From: Aristolochia californica
Taxonomy: Eukaryota > Streptophyta > Magnoliopsida > Piperales > Aristolochiaceae
Direction: 5' to 3'
Assembly: GCA_029961685.1 (NCBI GenBank)
Contig: JARWKL010000009.1
Location: forward strand, 17,913,237-17,977,236
Length of the DNA stretch: 64,000 nucleotides
Shown here piece by piece: positions 1 to 11,500 of the stretch (its first letter is position 1; the number at the start of each line of letters is the position of its first letter). A program made the position numbers and the translations under genes. The notes beneath the pieces were generated by a model, which worked only from the letters and a program-made list of their open reading frames with translations, had not been told where the DNA came from and ran no database searches.

Positions 1-674
1 CCCACCGCACGTTCACTTGATAATTTAATGATCAACTTTTTATTCTCTTTAAAAGGTTTGGATCAATAGGTCATTTGCATCTTTAACATGTTTCAAGCAT
101 GCATATCCGTTTCTTAAAGCATGTGTAGAAATATCTCTTTCTTATCAAATTCCAATCTATTGGGGTTGTTGAACTAGTGGAATTCCCAAACTTGGATAAC
201 ATAACTTTTCTCCTCATTTGTGGTGTGTGATTAAATTATCTTTACTTACGTTTGTTATTGCTTTAAATTTTCTCCATACACGATGTCTAAACTTTTCATT
301 TCATTGTCATCTATTTTCTTTTTTGTCTACGAGATCATGGAAAAAGTAAAAACTCAAGTTTTGATTTAAGAAAAATGTAGACATCTAAAATGGAAACGCA
401 TAATGGAAAATTATAGAGAGAGATATTTCCAAAAAATTTCTGTAATTTTAAGGGATTTAAACCTCTTTATAGTTTTTATATATCGGGTTTTGCAATCGTC
501 GGGAAGAGGGGAGGCGAAGGAAATTTAACTGAGTGTTGAATCCCAACCCAAAAGTCATTCCTTACAAAAATATGGCACGTTACGCATGATAAATCAGTTT
601 AAAATCATCAATGATCGTTATGTCAAGTTTTTGTAAATGGGAAAAATAATGGTTTGTTTGACTCAGTTAAATAT
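1..674 (+). repeat. HOR monomer M1 (674 bp)
   Basis: Type with a GATAATTT start. Diagnostic variants are ATGATCAAC near base 31, GGATCAATAGG instead of the usual GGATCCATAGG, GGATAACATAAC near 195, and GAGATCATGG near 331. It lacks the GGATCC site found in most monomers. It recurs at 8074, 16148 and 24221. Confidence 0.9.
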
Positions 675-1347
675 TCCACCGCACGTTCACTTGAGAATTT
701 AATGAGAAGTTTTTTTTCTTTTTAAAAGGTTTGGATCCATAGGTCATTTGCATCTTTAACATGTTTCAAGCAAGCATATCCATTTTTAAAGCCTATGTAG
801 AAAAATCTCTTTCTTATCAAATTCCAATCTATTGGGGTTGTTGAACTAGTGGAATTTCCCAAACTTCGATGACATAACTTTTGTCCTCATTTGTGGTGTG
901 TCATTAAATTTTCTTTACTTGCGTTTGTTATTGCTTTAAATTTTCTGCATACACAAAGTCTAAAATTTTCATTTCGTTGTCATCTATTTTCTTTTTTGGC
1001 TACGAGATGAAGGAAAAAGTTAAAACTCAAGTTTTGATTTAAGAAAAATGTAGACATCTAAAATGGAAATGCACAATGCACAAATATAGAGAGAGATATT
1101 TCCAAAAAGTTTCTGTAATTTTTAGGGATTTAAACCTCTTTTTATTTTTTATATATCAAGTTTTGCAATCGTCGGGAAAAGGGGAGGCGAGGGAATTTTA
1201 ACTGAGTGTTGAATCCCAACCCAAAAGTCATTCGTTACAAAAATTTGGCCCGTTACGCATGATAAATTAGTTTACAATCATCAATGATCCTTAGGTCAGC
1301 TTTTTGTAAATGGGTAAAATAATGGCCTCTTTGACTCGGTTAAATAT
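675..1347 (+). repeat. HOR monomer M2 (673 bp)
   Basis: Begins TTCCACCGCAC instead of CCCACCGCAC. Other markers are a T-rich run after GAGAAG, CTTCGATGACATAAC and GTGTGTCATTAAA. It recurs at 8747, 16822 and 24895. Confidence 0.9.
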
Positions 1348-2021
1348 CCCACCGCACGTTCACTTGAGAATTAAATGAACGGTTTGTTATTCTCTTTAAA
1401 GGTTTTGATCTATAGTTCATTTGCATCTTTAACATGTTTCAAGCATGCATATCCATTTTTTAAAGCCTGTGTAGAAATATCTCTTTCTTATCAAATTCCA
1501 AGCTATTGGGGTTGTTGTGCTAGTGGAATTTCCCAAACTTGGATGACAAAACTTTTTTGTTCATTTGTGGTGTGTGAATAAATTTTCTTAACTTACGTTT
1601 TTTATTGCTTTAAATTTTTTCCATACTCAAACTCCAAAACTTTCATTTCGTTGTCACCTATTCTCTGTTTTGTCTACGAGATGAAGGGAAAAGTGAAAAC
1701 TCATGTTTTGATTTAAGAAAAAAGTATACATCTAAAATGGAAACGCACAATGGAAAATTATAGAGAGAGATATTTCCAAAAAGTTTCTGTAATTTTAAGG
1801 GATTTAAGCCTCTTTTTAGTTTTTATATATCAGGTTTTGCAATCGTCGGGTAGAGGGGAGACGAGGGAAATTTAACTGAGTGTTGAATCCCAACCCAAAA
1901 GTCATTCCTTACAAAAATATGGCCCGTTACGCATGATAAATCAGTTTATAACCATCAATGATCGTTAGGTCAACTTTTTGTAAATGGGCAAAATAATGGT
2001 TTGTTTGACTCGGTTAAATAT
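1348..2021 (+). repeat. HOR monomer M3 (674 bp)
   Basis: Carries GATCTATAGTTC, so no GGATCC site. It also has the TGTGCTAGTGG form of the central motif, CATACTCAAACTCC, and GGTAGAGGGGAGACG. It recurs at 9423, 17495 and 25568. Its front half resembles M8. Confidence 0.9.
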
Positions 2022-2694
2022 CCCACTGCACGTTCACTTGAGAATTTAATGAGAAGTTTTTCATTGTTTTTAAACGGTTTGGATCCATAGGTCATTTGCA
2101 TCTTTAACATGTTTCAAGCATGCATATCCATTTTTAAAGCCTGTGTAGAAAAATCTCTTTCTTATCAAATTACAATCTATTGGGGTTGTTGAACTAGTGG
2201 AATTTCCCAAACTTGGATGACAAAACTTTTGTCTTTATTTGAAGTGTGTGATTAAATTTTCTTAACTTACGTTTGTTATTGCTTTAAATTTTCTCCATAC
2301 ACAAAATCTAAAATTTTCATTTCGTTGTCATCTATTCTCTTTTTTGTCTATGAGATGAAGGAAAAAATGAAACTCAAGTTTTGATTTAAGAAAAATGTAC
2401 ACATCTAAAATGGAAATGCACAATGCACAAATATGGAGAGAGATATTTCCAAAAAGTTTCTGTAATTTTTAGGGATTTAAACCTCTTTTCATTTTTTATA
2501 TATCAGGTTTTGCAATCGTCGGGAAAAGGGGAGGCGAGGGAATTTTAACTGAGTGTTGAATCCCAACCCAAAAGTCATTCGTTACAAAAATATGGCCTGT
2601 TACGCATGATCAATCAGTTTACAATCATCAATGATCGTTAGGTCAGTTTTTTGTAAACGGGCAAAATAATGGCTTGTTTAACTCGGTTAAATAT
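2022..2694 (+). repeat. HOR monomer M4 (673 bp)
   Basis: Begins CCCACTGCAC. Markers are CATTGTTTTTAAACGG, TTTATTTGAAGTGTGTG, and GATCAATCAG near its end; the last is shared with M10. It recurs at 10102, 18169 and 26242. Confidence 0.9.
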
Positions 2695-3363
2695 CCCACC
2701 GCACTTTCACTTGAGAATTCATTGAGCGGTTTTTCTGTTTAAAAGGTTTGGATCCATAGGTCATTTGCATCTTTAACATGTTCCAACCATGCATATCCAT
2801 TTTTTAAAGCATGTCTAGAAAAATCTCTTTCTTATCAAATTCCAATCTATTGGGGTTGTTGAACTAGTGTAATTTCCCAAACATGGATGAAAGACTTTTG
2901 TGTTCATATGTGGTGTGTGAATAAATTTTCCTTACTTACGTTTTTTATTGGTTTAAATTTTTTCCATACACAAAGTCTAAAATTTTCATTTCGTTGTCAT
3001 CTATTCTCTGTTTTGTCTACGAGATGAAGGGAAAAGTGAAAACTCAAGTTTTGATTTAAGAAAAAAGTATACATCTAAAATGCGAATGCACAATGCAACA
3101 TTATAGAGAGAGATATTTCCAAAAAGCTTCAGTAATTTTTAGGGATTTAAACCACTTTTTAGTTTTTATATATTAGGTTTTGTATTCGTCGGGAAAAGGG
3201 GAGGCGAGGGAATTTTAACTGAGTGTTGAATCCCAAGCCAAAGTCATTCCTTACAAAAATATGGCCCGTTACGCATGATAAATCTATTTACAATCATCAA
3301 TGATCGTTAGGTCAGCTTTTTGCAAATGGGCAAAATAATGGCTTGTTTGACTCGGTTAAATAT
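2695..3363 (+). repeat. HOR monomer M5 (669 bp)
   Basis: Markers are GCACTTTCAC at the start, CATGGATGAAAGAC in place of the usual TTGGATGACAAAAC, and TATTAGGTTTTGTATTCG. The closest relative inside the unit is M11, which has CATGGATCAAAGAC. It recurs at 10779, 18842 and 26915. Confidence 0.9.
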
Positions 3364-4036
3364 CCCACCGCACGTTCACTTGAGAGTTAAATGAGCGGTT
3401 TGTTATTCTTTTTAAAAGTTTGGGATCCATAGTTCATTTGCATCTTTAACATGTTTCAAGCATGCATTTCCATTTTTTAAAGCATTTGTAGAAAAATCTC
3501 TTTCTTATCAAATTCCAATGTATTGGGGTTGTTCAACTAGTGGATTTTCCCAAACTTGGATGACAAAACTTTTAGGTTCATTTGTGGTGTGTGAATAAAT
3601 TGTCCTTACTTACGTTTTTTATTGCTTTAAATTTTTTCCATACACAAACTCTAAAATTTTCATATTGTTGTCATTTATTCTCTGTTTTGTCTACATGATG
3701 AAGGGAAAAGTGAAAACTCAAATTTCGATTTAAGAAAAAAGTACAAATCTAAAATGGAAATGCATAATGCACAAATATGGAGAGATATTTCAGAAATGTT
3801 TCTGTAATTTTTTGGGATTTAAACCTCTTTTGATTTTTTATATATCAGGTTTTACAATCGTCGAGAAAAGGGGAGGCGAAGGAATTTTAACTGAGTGTTG
3901 AATCCCAACCAAAAAGTCATTCGTTACAAAAATATGGCCCGTTACACATGATAAATCAGTTTACAATCATCAATGATCGTTAGGTCAGCTTTTTGTAAAT
4001 GGGCAAAATAATGGCTTGTTTGACTCGGTTAAATAT
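3364..4036 (+). repeat. HOR monomer M6 (673 bp)
   Basis: Markers are AGCATTTGTAG, CCAATGTATTGGGG, GTTCAACTAGTGG and the 3'-half haplotype with CGAGAAAAGGGG. Its relative within the unit is M12. It recurs at 11453, 19511 and 27584. Confidence 0.9.
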
Positions 4037-4711
4037 CCCACTGCACGTTCACTTGATAATTTAATGAGCAACTTTTTATTCTCTTTAAAAGGTTTGGATC
4101 CATAGGTCATTTGCATCTTTAACATGTTTCAAGCATGCATATCCGTTTTTTAAAGCATGTGTAGAAATATCCCTTTCTTATCAAATTCCAAGCTATTGGG
4201 GTTGTTGTGCTAGTGGAATTTCCCAAACTTGGATGACAAAACTTTTGTCCTCATTTGTGGTGTGTGATTAAATTTTCTTTTCTTACGTTTTTTATTGCTT
4301 TAAATTTTCTCCATACACAAAGTCTAAAATTTTCATTTCGTTGTCATCTATTCTCTTTTTTGTCTACGAGATGAAGGAAAAAGTGAAAACTCATGTTTTG
4401 ATTTAAGAAAAATGTTGACATCTAAAATGGAAATGCTCAATGCACAAATATGGAGAGAGATATTTCCCAAAAGTTTCTGTAATTTTTAGGGATTTAAACC
4501 TCTTTTTATTTTTTATATATCAGGTTTTGCAATCGTCGGGAAAAGGGGAGGCGAGGGAATTTTAACTGAGTGTTGAATCCCAACCCAAAGGTCATTCCTT
4601 ACAAAAATATGGCCCATTACACATGATAAATCAGTTTACAATCATCAATGATCGTTAGGTCAGCTTTTTGTCAATGGGCAAAATAATGGCTTGTTTGACT
4701 CGGTTAAATAT
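4037..4711 (+). repeat. HOR monomer M7 (675 bp)
   Basis: GATAATTT start like M1, with CCAAGCTATTGGGG, TGTGCTAGTGG, ATGTTGACATC and GGAAATGCTCAATG. It recurs at 12133 and 20184, and in chimeric form at 28257. Confidence 0.9.
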
Positions 4712-5384
4712 CCCACCGCACGTTCACTTGAGAATTAAATGAGCGGTTTGTTATTCTCTTTAAAAGGTTTTAATCTATAGTTCATTTGCATTTTTAACAT
4801 GTTTCAAGTATGCATATCCATTTTTTAAAGCCTGTGTAGAAATATCTCTTTCTTATCAAATTCGAAGCCATTGGGGTTGTTGTGGTTGTGGAATTTCCCA
4901 AACTTGGATGATAAAACTTTTTTGTTCATTTGTGGTGTGTGAATAAATTTTCTTTACTTACGTTTTTTATTTCTTTAAATTTTTTCCATACACAAAGTCT
5001 AATATTTCATTTCGTTGTCACCTATTCTCTATTTTGTCTACGCGATGAAGGGAAAAGTGAAAACTCATGTTTTGGTTTAACAAAAAAGTATACATCTAAA
5101 ATGGAAACGCACAATCGAAAATTATACAGAGTAATATTTCCAAAAATTTCTGTTATTTTAAGGGACTTAAACCTCTTTTTAGTTTTTATAAATCAGGTTT
5201 CGCAATCGTCGGAAAAAGGGGAGGCGAGGGAATTTTAACTGAGTGTTGAATCTGAACCAAAAAGTTATTCCGTACAAAAATATGGCCCGTTACGCATGAT
5301 AAATCAGTTTACAATCATCAATGATCGTTAGGTCAGCTTTTTGTAAATGGGCAAAATAATGGCTTGTTTGACTCGGTTAAATAT
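4712..5384 (+). repeat. HOR monomer M8 (673 bp)
   Basis: Markers are TTTTAATCTATAGTTC (no GGATCC), TTCGAAGCCATTGGGG, TGTGGTTGTGG and CGCGATGAAGGG. It recurs at 12813 and 20859. Copy 4 is replaced at this point by a diverged monomer at 28932. Confidence 0.9.
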
Positions 5385-6056
5385 CCCACCGCACGTTCAC
5401 TTGAGAATTCAATGAGCGGTTTTTTATTCTTTTTAAAAGGTTTGGATGCATAGGTCACTTGCATCTTTAACATGTTCCAAGCATGCAAATCCATTTTTTA
5501 ATGCATGTGTAGAAAAACTCTTTCTTATCAAATTCCTATCTATTGGGGTTGTTGAACTAGTGGAATTTCCCAAACATGGATGACAAAACTTTTGTGTTCA
5601 TTTGTGGTGTGTGAATAAATTTTCTTTACTTACGTTTTTTATTGGTTTAAATTTTTTCCATATACAAACTCTAAAATTTTCATTTCGTTGTCATCTATTC
5701 TCTGTTTTGTCTACGTGATGAAGGGAAAAGTGAAACTCAAGTTTTGATTGAAGAAAAAAGTACACATCTAAAATGGAGATGCACAATGCACAAATATGGA
5801 GAGTGATATTTCAGAAATGTTTCTGTAATTTTTAGGGATTTAAACCTCTTTTATTTTTTATATATCAGGTTTCGCAATCGTCGAGAAAAGGGGAAGCGAG
5901 GGAATTTTAACTGAGTGTTGAATCCCAACCCAAAAGTCATTCGTTAAAAAAATATGGCCCGTTACACATGATAAATCAATTTACAATCATCAATGATCGT
6001 TAGGTCAGCTTTTTGTAAATGGGAAAAATAATGGCTTGTTTGACTCGGTTAAATAT
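5385..6056 (+). repeat. HOR monomer M9 (672 bp)
   Basis: Markers are TGGATGCATAGGTCAC (no GGATCC), TTCCTATCTATTGGGG, GTGATATTTCAGAAATG and CGAGAAAAGGGGAAGCG. It recurs at 13495, where a 37 bp deletion is present, and at 21532. Confidence 0.9.
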
Positions 6057-6729
6057 CCCACCGCACGTTCACTTGATAATTTCATGAGCAACTTTTTATT
6101 CTCTTTAAAAGGTTTGGATCCATAGATCATTTGCATCTTTAACATGTTTCAAGCATGCATATCCGTTTCATAAAGCATGTGTAGAAATATCTCTTTCTTA
6201 TCAAATTCCAATCTATTGAGGTTGTTGAACTAGTTGAATTTCCAAAACTTGGATGACAAAACTTTTGTCCTCATTTGTGGTGTGTGATTAAATTTTCTTT
6301 ACTTACGTTTGTTATTGCTTTAAAATTTCTCCATACACAAAGTCTAAAATTTTCATCTCGTTGTCATCTATTCCCTTTTTTGTCTACGAGATGAAGGAAA
6401 AAGTGAAAACTCAAGTTTTGATTTAAGAAAAATGTAGACATCGAAAATGGAAATGCACAATGCACAAATATGGAGAGAGATATTTTCGAAATTTTTTTGT
6501 AATTTTTAGGGATTTAAACCTCTTTTTTTTATATATATCAGGTTTTGCAATCGTCGGGAAAAGGGGAGGAGAGGGAATTTTAACTGAGTGTTGAATCCCA
6601 ACCCAAATGTCATTCGTTACAAAAATATGGCCCGTTACGCGTGATCAATCAGTTTACAATCATCAATGATCGTTAGGACAGTTTTTTGTAAATGGGCAAA
6701 ATAATGGCTTGTTTAACTCGGTTAAATAT
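6057..6729 (+). repeat. HOR monomer M10 (673 bp)
   Basis: Starts like M1 and M7 (GATAATTTCATGAGC) but ends like M4 (GATCAATCAG). It also has TTGAGGTTGTTGAACTAGTT and a T-rich ATATATATC variant. It recurs at 14131 and 22204. Confidence 0.9.
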
Positions 6730-7399
6730 CCCACCAAAATTTAACATGAGAATTTATTGAGCGGTTTGTTATTCTGTTTAAAATGTTTGGATCCATAGGT
6801 CATTTGCATCTTTAACATGTTCCATGCATGCATATCCATTTTTTAAAGCATGTGTAGAAAAATCTCTTTCTTATCAAATTCCAATCTATTGGGGTTGTTG
6901 AACTAGTGTAATTTCCCAAACATGGATCAAAGACTTTTGTGTTCATATGTGGTGTGTGAATAAATTTTCCTTACGTTTTTTATTGGTTTAAATTTTTTCC
7001 ATAGACAAAGTCTAAAATTTTCATTTCGCTGTCATCTATTCACTATTTTGTCAACGAGATGAAGGGAAAAGTGAAAACGCAAGTTTTGATTTAAGAAAAA
7101 AGTATCCATCTAAAATGCAAATGCACAATGCCACATTATAGAGAGAGATATTTCCAAAAAGTTTCAGTAATTTTTAGGGATTTAAACCACTTTTTAGTTT
7201 TTATATATCAGGTTTTGCGTTCGTCGGGAAAAGGGGAGGCGAGGGAATTTTAACTGAGTGTTGAATCCCAACCCAAAAGTGATTCCTTACCAAAATATGG
7301 CCCGTTACGCATGATAATTCTGTTTACAATCATGAATGATCGTTAGGTCAGCTTTTTGCAAATGGGCAAAATAATGGCTTGTTTGACTCGGTTAAATAT
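6730..7399 (+). repeat. HOR monomer M11 (670 bp)
   Basis: Has the most altered monomer start of the unit, CCCACCAAAATTTAACATGA. It shares CATGGATCAAAGAC and a missing TACT before ACG with its M5-like group. It recurs at 14804 and 22877. Confidence 0.9.
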
Positions 7400-8073
7400 C
7401 CCACTGCACGTTCACTTTAGAATTAAATGAGTGTTTTGTTATTCTCTTTAAAAGGTTTGGATCCATAGTTCATTTGCATCTTTAACATGTTTCAAGCATG
7501 AATTTCCATTTTTTAAAGCATTTGTAGAAAAATCTCTTTCTTATCAAATTCCAATGTATTGGGGTTGTTGAGCTAGTGGATTTTCGCAAACTTGGATGAC
7601 AAAACTTTTGGGTTCATTTGTGGTGTGTGAATAAATTTTCCTTACTTACGTTTTTTATTGCTTTAAATTTTTTCCATACACAAACTCTAAAATTTTCATT
7701 TCGTTGTCATCTATTCTCTGTTTTGTCTATGTGATGAAGGGTAAGTGAAAACTCAAGTTACGATTTAAGAAAAAAGTACACATCTAAAATGGAAATGCAC
7801 AATGCACAAATATGGAGAGTGATATTTCAGAAATGTTTCTGTAAAATTTAGGGATTTAAACCTCTTTTTATTTTTTATATATCAGGTTTTGCAATCGTCG
7901 AGAAAAGGGGAGGCGAGGGAATTTTAACTTAGTGTTGAATCCCAACCAAAAAGTTATTTGTTACAAAAATATGGCCCGTTATGCATGATAAATCAGTTTA
8001 CAATCTTCAATGATCGTTAGGTCAGCTTTTTATAAATGGGCAAAATAATGGCTTGTTTGACTCGGTTAAATAT
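7400..8073 (+). repeat. HOR monomer M12 (674 bp)
   Basis: Markers are CACTTTAGAATTAAATGAGT, CCAATGTATTGGGG, GTTGAGCTAGTGG, TTCTGTAAAATTTAGGG and the CGAGAAAAGGGG haplotype. It is related to M6. It recurs at 15474 and 23547. Confidence 0.9.
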
Positions 8074-8574
8074 CCCACCGCACGTTCACTTGATAATTTA
8101 ATGATCAACTTTTTATTCTCTTTAAAAGGTTTGGATCAATAGGTCATTTGCATCTTTAACATGTTTCAAGCATGCATATCCGTTTCTTAAAGCATGTGTA
8201 GAAATATCTCTTTCTTATCAAATTCCAATCTATTGGGGTTGTTGAACTAGTGGAATTCCCAAACTTGGATAACATAACTTTTCTCCTCATTTGTGGTGTG
8301 TGATTAAATTATCTTTACTTACGTTTGTTATTGCTTTAAATTTTCTCCATACACGATGTCTAAACTTTTCATTTCATTGTCATCTATTTTCTTTTTTGTC
8401 TACGAGATCATGGAAAAAGTAAAAACTCAAGTTTTGATTTAAGAAAAATGTAGACATCTAAAATGGAAACGCATAATGGAAAATTATAGAGAGAGATATT
8501 TCCAAAAAATTTCTGTAATTTTAAGGGATTTAAACCTCTTTATAGTTTTTATATATCGGGTTTTGCAATCGTCG

Positions 8575-11500
8575 GGAAGAGGGAGGCGAAGGAATTTCAA
8601 CTGAGTGTTGAATCCCAACCCAAAAGTCATTCCTTACAAAAATATGGCACGTTACGCATGATAAATCAGTTTAAAATCATCAATGATCGTTATGTCAAGT
8701 TTTTGTAAATGGGAAAAATAATGGTTTGTTTGACTCAGTTAAATATTCCACCGCACGTTCACTTGAGAATTTAATGAGAAGTTTTTTTTCTTTTTAAAAG
8801 GTTTGGATCCATAGGGCATTTGCATCTTTAACATGTTTCAAGCAAGCATATCCATTTTTAAAGCCTATGTAGAAAAATCTCTTTCTTATCAAATTCCAAT
8901 CTATTGGGGTTGTTGAACTAGTGGAATTTCCCAAACTTCGATGACATAACTTTTGTCCTCATTTGTGGTGTGTCATTAATTTTCTTTACTTGCGTTTGTT
9001 ATTGCTTTAAATTTTCTGCATACACAAAGTCTAAAATTTTCATTTCGTTGTCATCTATTTTCTTTTTTGGCTACGAGATGAAGGAAAAAGTTAAAACTCA
9101 AGTTTTGATTTAAGAAAAATGTAGACATCTAAAATGGAAATAGCTACAATGCACAAATATAGAGAGAGATATTTCCAAAAAGTTTCTGTAATTTTTAGGG
9201 ATTTAAACCTCTTTTTATTTTTTATATATCAAGTTTTGCAATCGTCGGGAAAAGGGGAGGCGAGGGAATTTTAACTGAGTGTTGAATCCCAACCCAAAAG
9301 TCATTCGTTACAAAAATTTGGCCCGTTACGCATGATAAATTAGTTTACAATACATCAATGATCCTCTAGGTCAGCTTTTTGTAAATGGGTAAAATAATGG
9401 CCTCTTTGACTCGGTTAAATATCCCACCGCACGTTCACTTGAGAATTAAATGAGCGGTTTGTTATTCTCTTTAAAGGTTTTGATCTATAGTTCATTTGCA
9501 TCTTTAACATGTTTCAAGCATGCATATCCATTTTTTAAAGCCTGTGTAGAAATATCTCTTTCTTATCAAATTCCAAGCTATTGGGGTTGTTGTGCTAGTG
9601 GAATTTCCCAACTTGGATGACAAAACTTTTTTGTTCATTTGTGGTGTGTGAATAAATTTTCTTAACTTACGTTTTTTATTGCTTTAAATTTTTTCCATAC
9701 TCAAACTCCAAAACTTTCATTTCGTTGTCACCTATTCTCTGTTTTGTCTACGAGATGAAGGGAAAAGTGAAAACTCATGTTTTGATTTAAGAAAAAAGTA
9801 TACATCTAAAATGGAAACGCACAATGGGAAAATTATAGAGAGAGATATTTCCAAAAAGTTTCTGTAATTTTAAGGGATTTAAGCCTCTTTTAGTTTTTTA
9901 TATATCAGGTTTTGCAATCGTCGGGTAGAGGGGAGACGAGGGAAATTTAACTAGAGTGTTGAATCCCAACCCAAAAGTCATTCCTTACAAAAATATGGCC
10001 GCCGTTACGCATGATCAAATCAGTTTATAACCATCAATGATCGTTAGGTCAACTTTTTTGTAAATGGGCAAAATAATGGTTTGTTTGACTCGGTTAAATA
10101 TCCCACTGCACGTTCACTTGAGAATTTAATGAGAAGTTTTTCATTGTTTTTTAAACGGTTTGGATCCATAGGTCATTTGCATCTTTAACATGTTTCAAGC
10201 ATGCATATCCATTTTTAAAGCCTGTGTAGAAAAATCTCTTTCTTATCAAATTACAATCTATTGGGGTTGTTGAACTAGTGGAATTTCCCAAACTTGGATG
10301 ACAAAACTTTTGTCTTTATTTGAAGTGTGTGATTAAATTTTCTTAACTTACGTTTGTTATTGCTTTAAATTTTCTCCATACACAAAATCTAAAATTTTCA
10401 TTTCGTTGTCATCTATTCTCTTTTTTGTCTATGAGATGAAGGAAAAAATGAAACTCAAGTTTTTGATTTAAGAAAAATGTACACATCTAAAATGGAAATG
10501 CACAATGCACAAATATGGCAGAGAGATATTTCCAAAAAGTTTCTGTAATTTTTAGGGATTTAAACCTCTTTTCATTTTTTATATATCAGGTTTTGCAATC
10601 GTCGGGAAAAGGGGAGGCGAGGGGAATTTTAACTGAGTGTTGAATCCCAACCCAAAAGTCATTCGTTACAAAAATATGGCCTGTTACGCATGATCAATCA
10701 GTTTACAATCATCAATGATCGTTAGGTCAGTTTTTTGTAAACGGGCAAAATAATGGCTTGTTTAACTCGGTTAAATATCCCACCGCACTTTCACTTGAGA
10801 ATTCATTGAGCGGTTTTTCTGTTTAAAAAGGTTTGGATCCATAGGTCATTTGCATCTTTAACATGTTCCAACCATGCATATCCATTTTTTATAAAGCATG
10901 TCTAGAAAAATCTCTTTCTTATCAAATTCCAATCTATTGGGGTTGTTGAACTAGTGTAATTTCCCAAACATGGATGAAAGACTTTTGTGTTCATATGTGG
11001 TGTGTGAATAAATTTTCCTTACTTACGTTTTTTATTGGTTTAAATTTTTTCCATACACAAAGTCTAAATTTTCATTTCGTTGTCATCTATTCTCTGTTTT
11101 GTCTACGAGATGAAGGGGAAAAGTGAAAACTCAAGTTTTGATTTAAGAAAAAAGTATACATCTAAAATGCAAATGCACAATGCCAACATTATAGAGAGAG
11201 ATATTTCCAAAAAGCTTCAGTAATTTTTAGGGATTTAAACCACTTTTTAGTTTTTATATATTAGGTTTTGTATTCGTCGGGAAAAGGGGAGGCGAGGGAA
11301 TTTTAACTGAGTGTTGAATCCCAAGCCAAAGTCATTCCTTACAAAAATATGGCCCGTTACGCATGATAAATCTATTTACAATCATCAATGATCGTTAGGT
11401 CAGCTTTTTGCAAATGGGCAAAATAATGGCTTGTTTGACTCGGTTAAACTATCCCACCGCACGTTCACTTGAGAGTTAAATGACGCGGTTTGTTATTCAT

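Larger units (their letters stand above)
1..8073 (+). repeat. Higher-order repeat unit, copy 1 (12 monomers, M1-M12)
   Basis: This 8,073 bp unit is made of twelve distinguishable monomers and begins again, base for base, at 8074, 16148 and 24221. Monomer starts are 1, 675, 1348, 2022, 2695, 3364, 4037, 4712, 5385, 6057, 6730 and 7400. Copy 1 and copy 3 align without a gap at an offset of 16,147. I noticed only scattered substitutions private to copy 1: A at 1379, G at 3084, G at 7219 and C at 8026. Much higher identity between units than between monomers within a unit is the defining sign of a HOR. Confidence 0.96.

Noticed and set aside
1375..1581. 68-codon open frame, repeated at 17522 and 25595
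   Set aside because: It is the same stretch of monomer M3 in three HOR copies and is broken by an indel in copy 2. There is no coding bias or recognisable domain, and it has no counterpart in most monomers.
4930..5238. 102-codon open frame, repeated at 21077
   Set aside because: It lies within M8 of two identical HOR copies and is disrupted in copy 2. Similar short frames at 12350, 45201, 57770 and 62489 are the same monomer region with different stops. A shadow of the repeat, not a gene.
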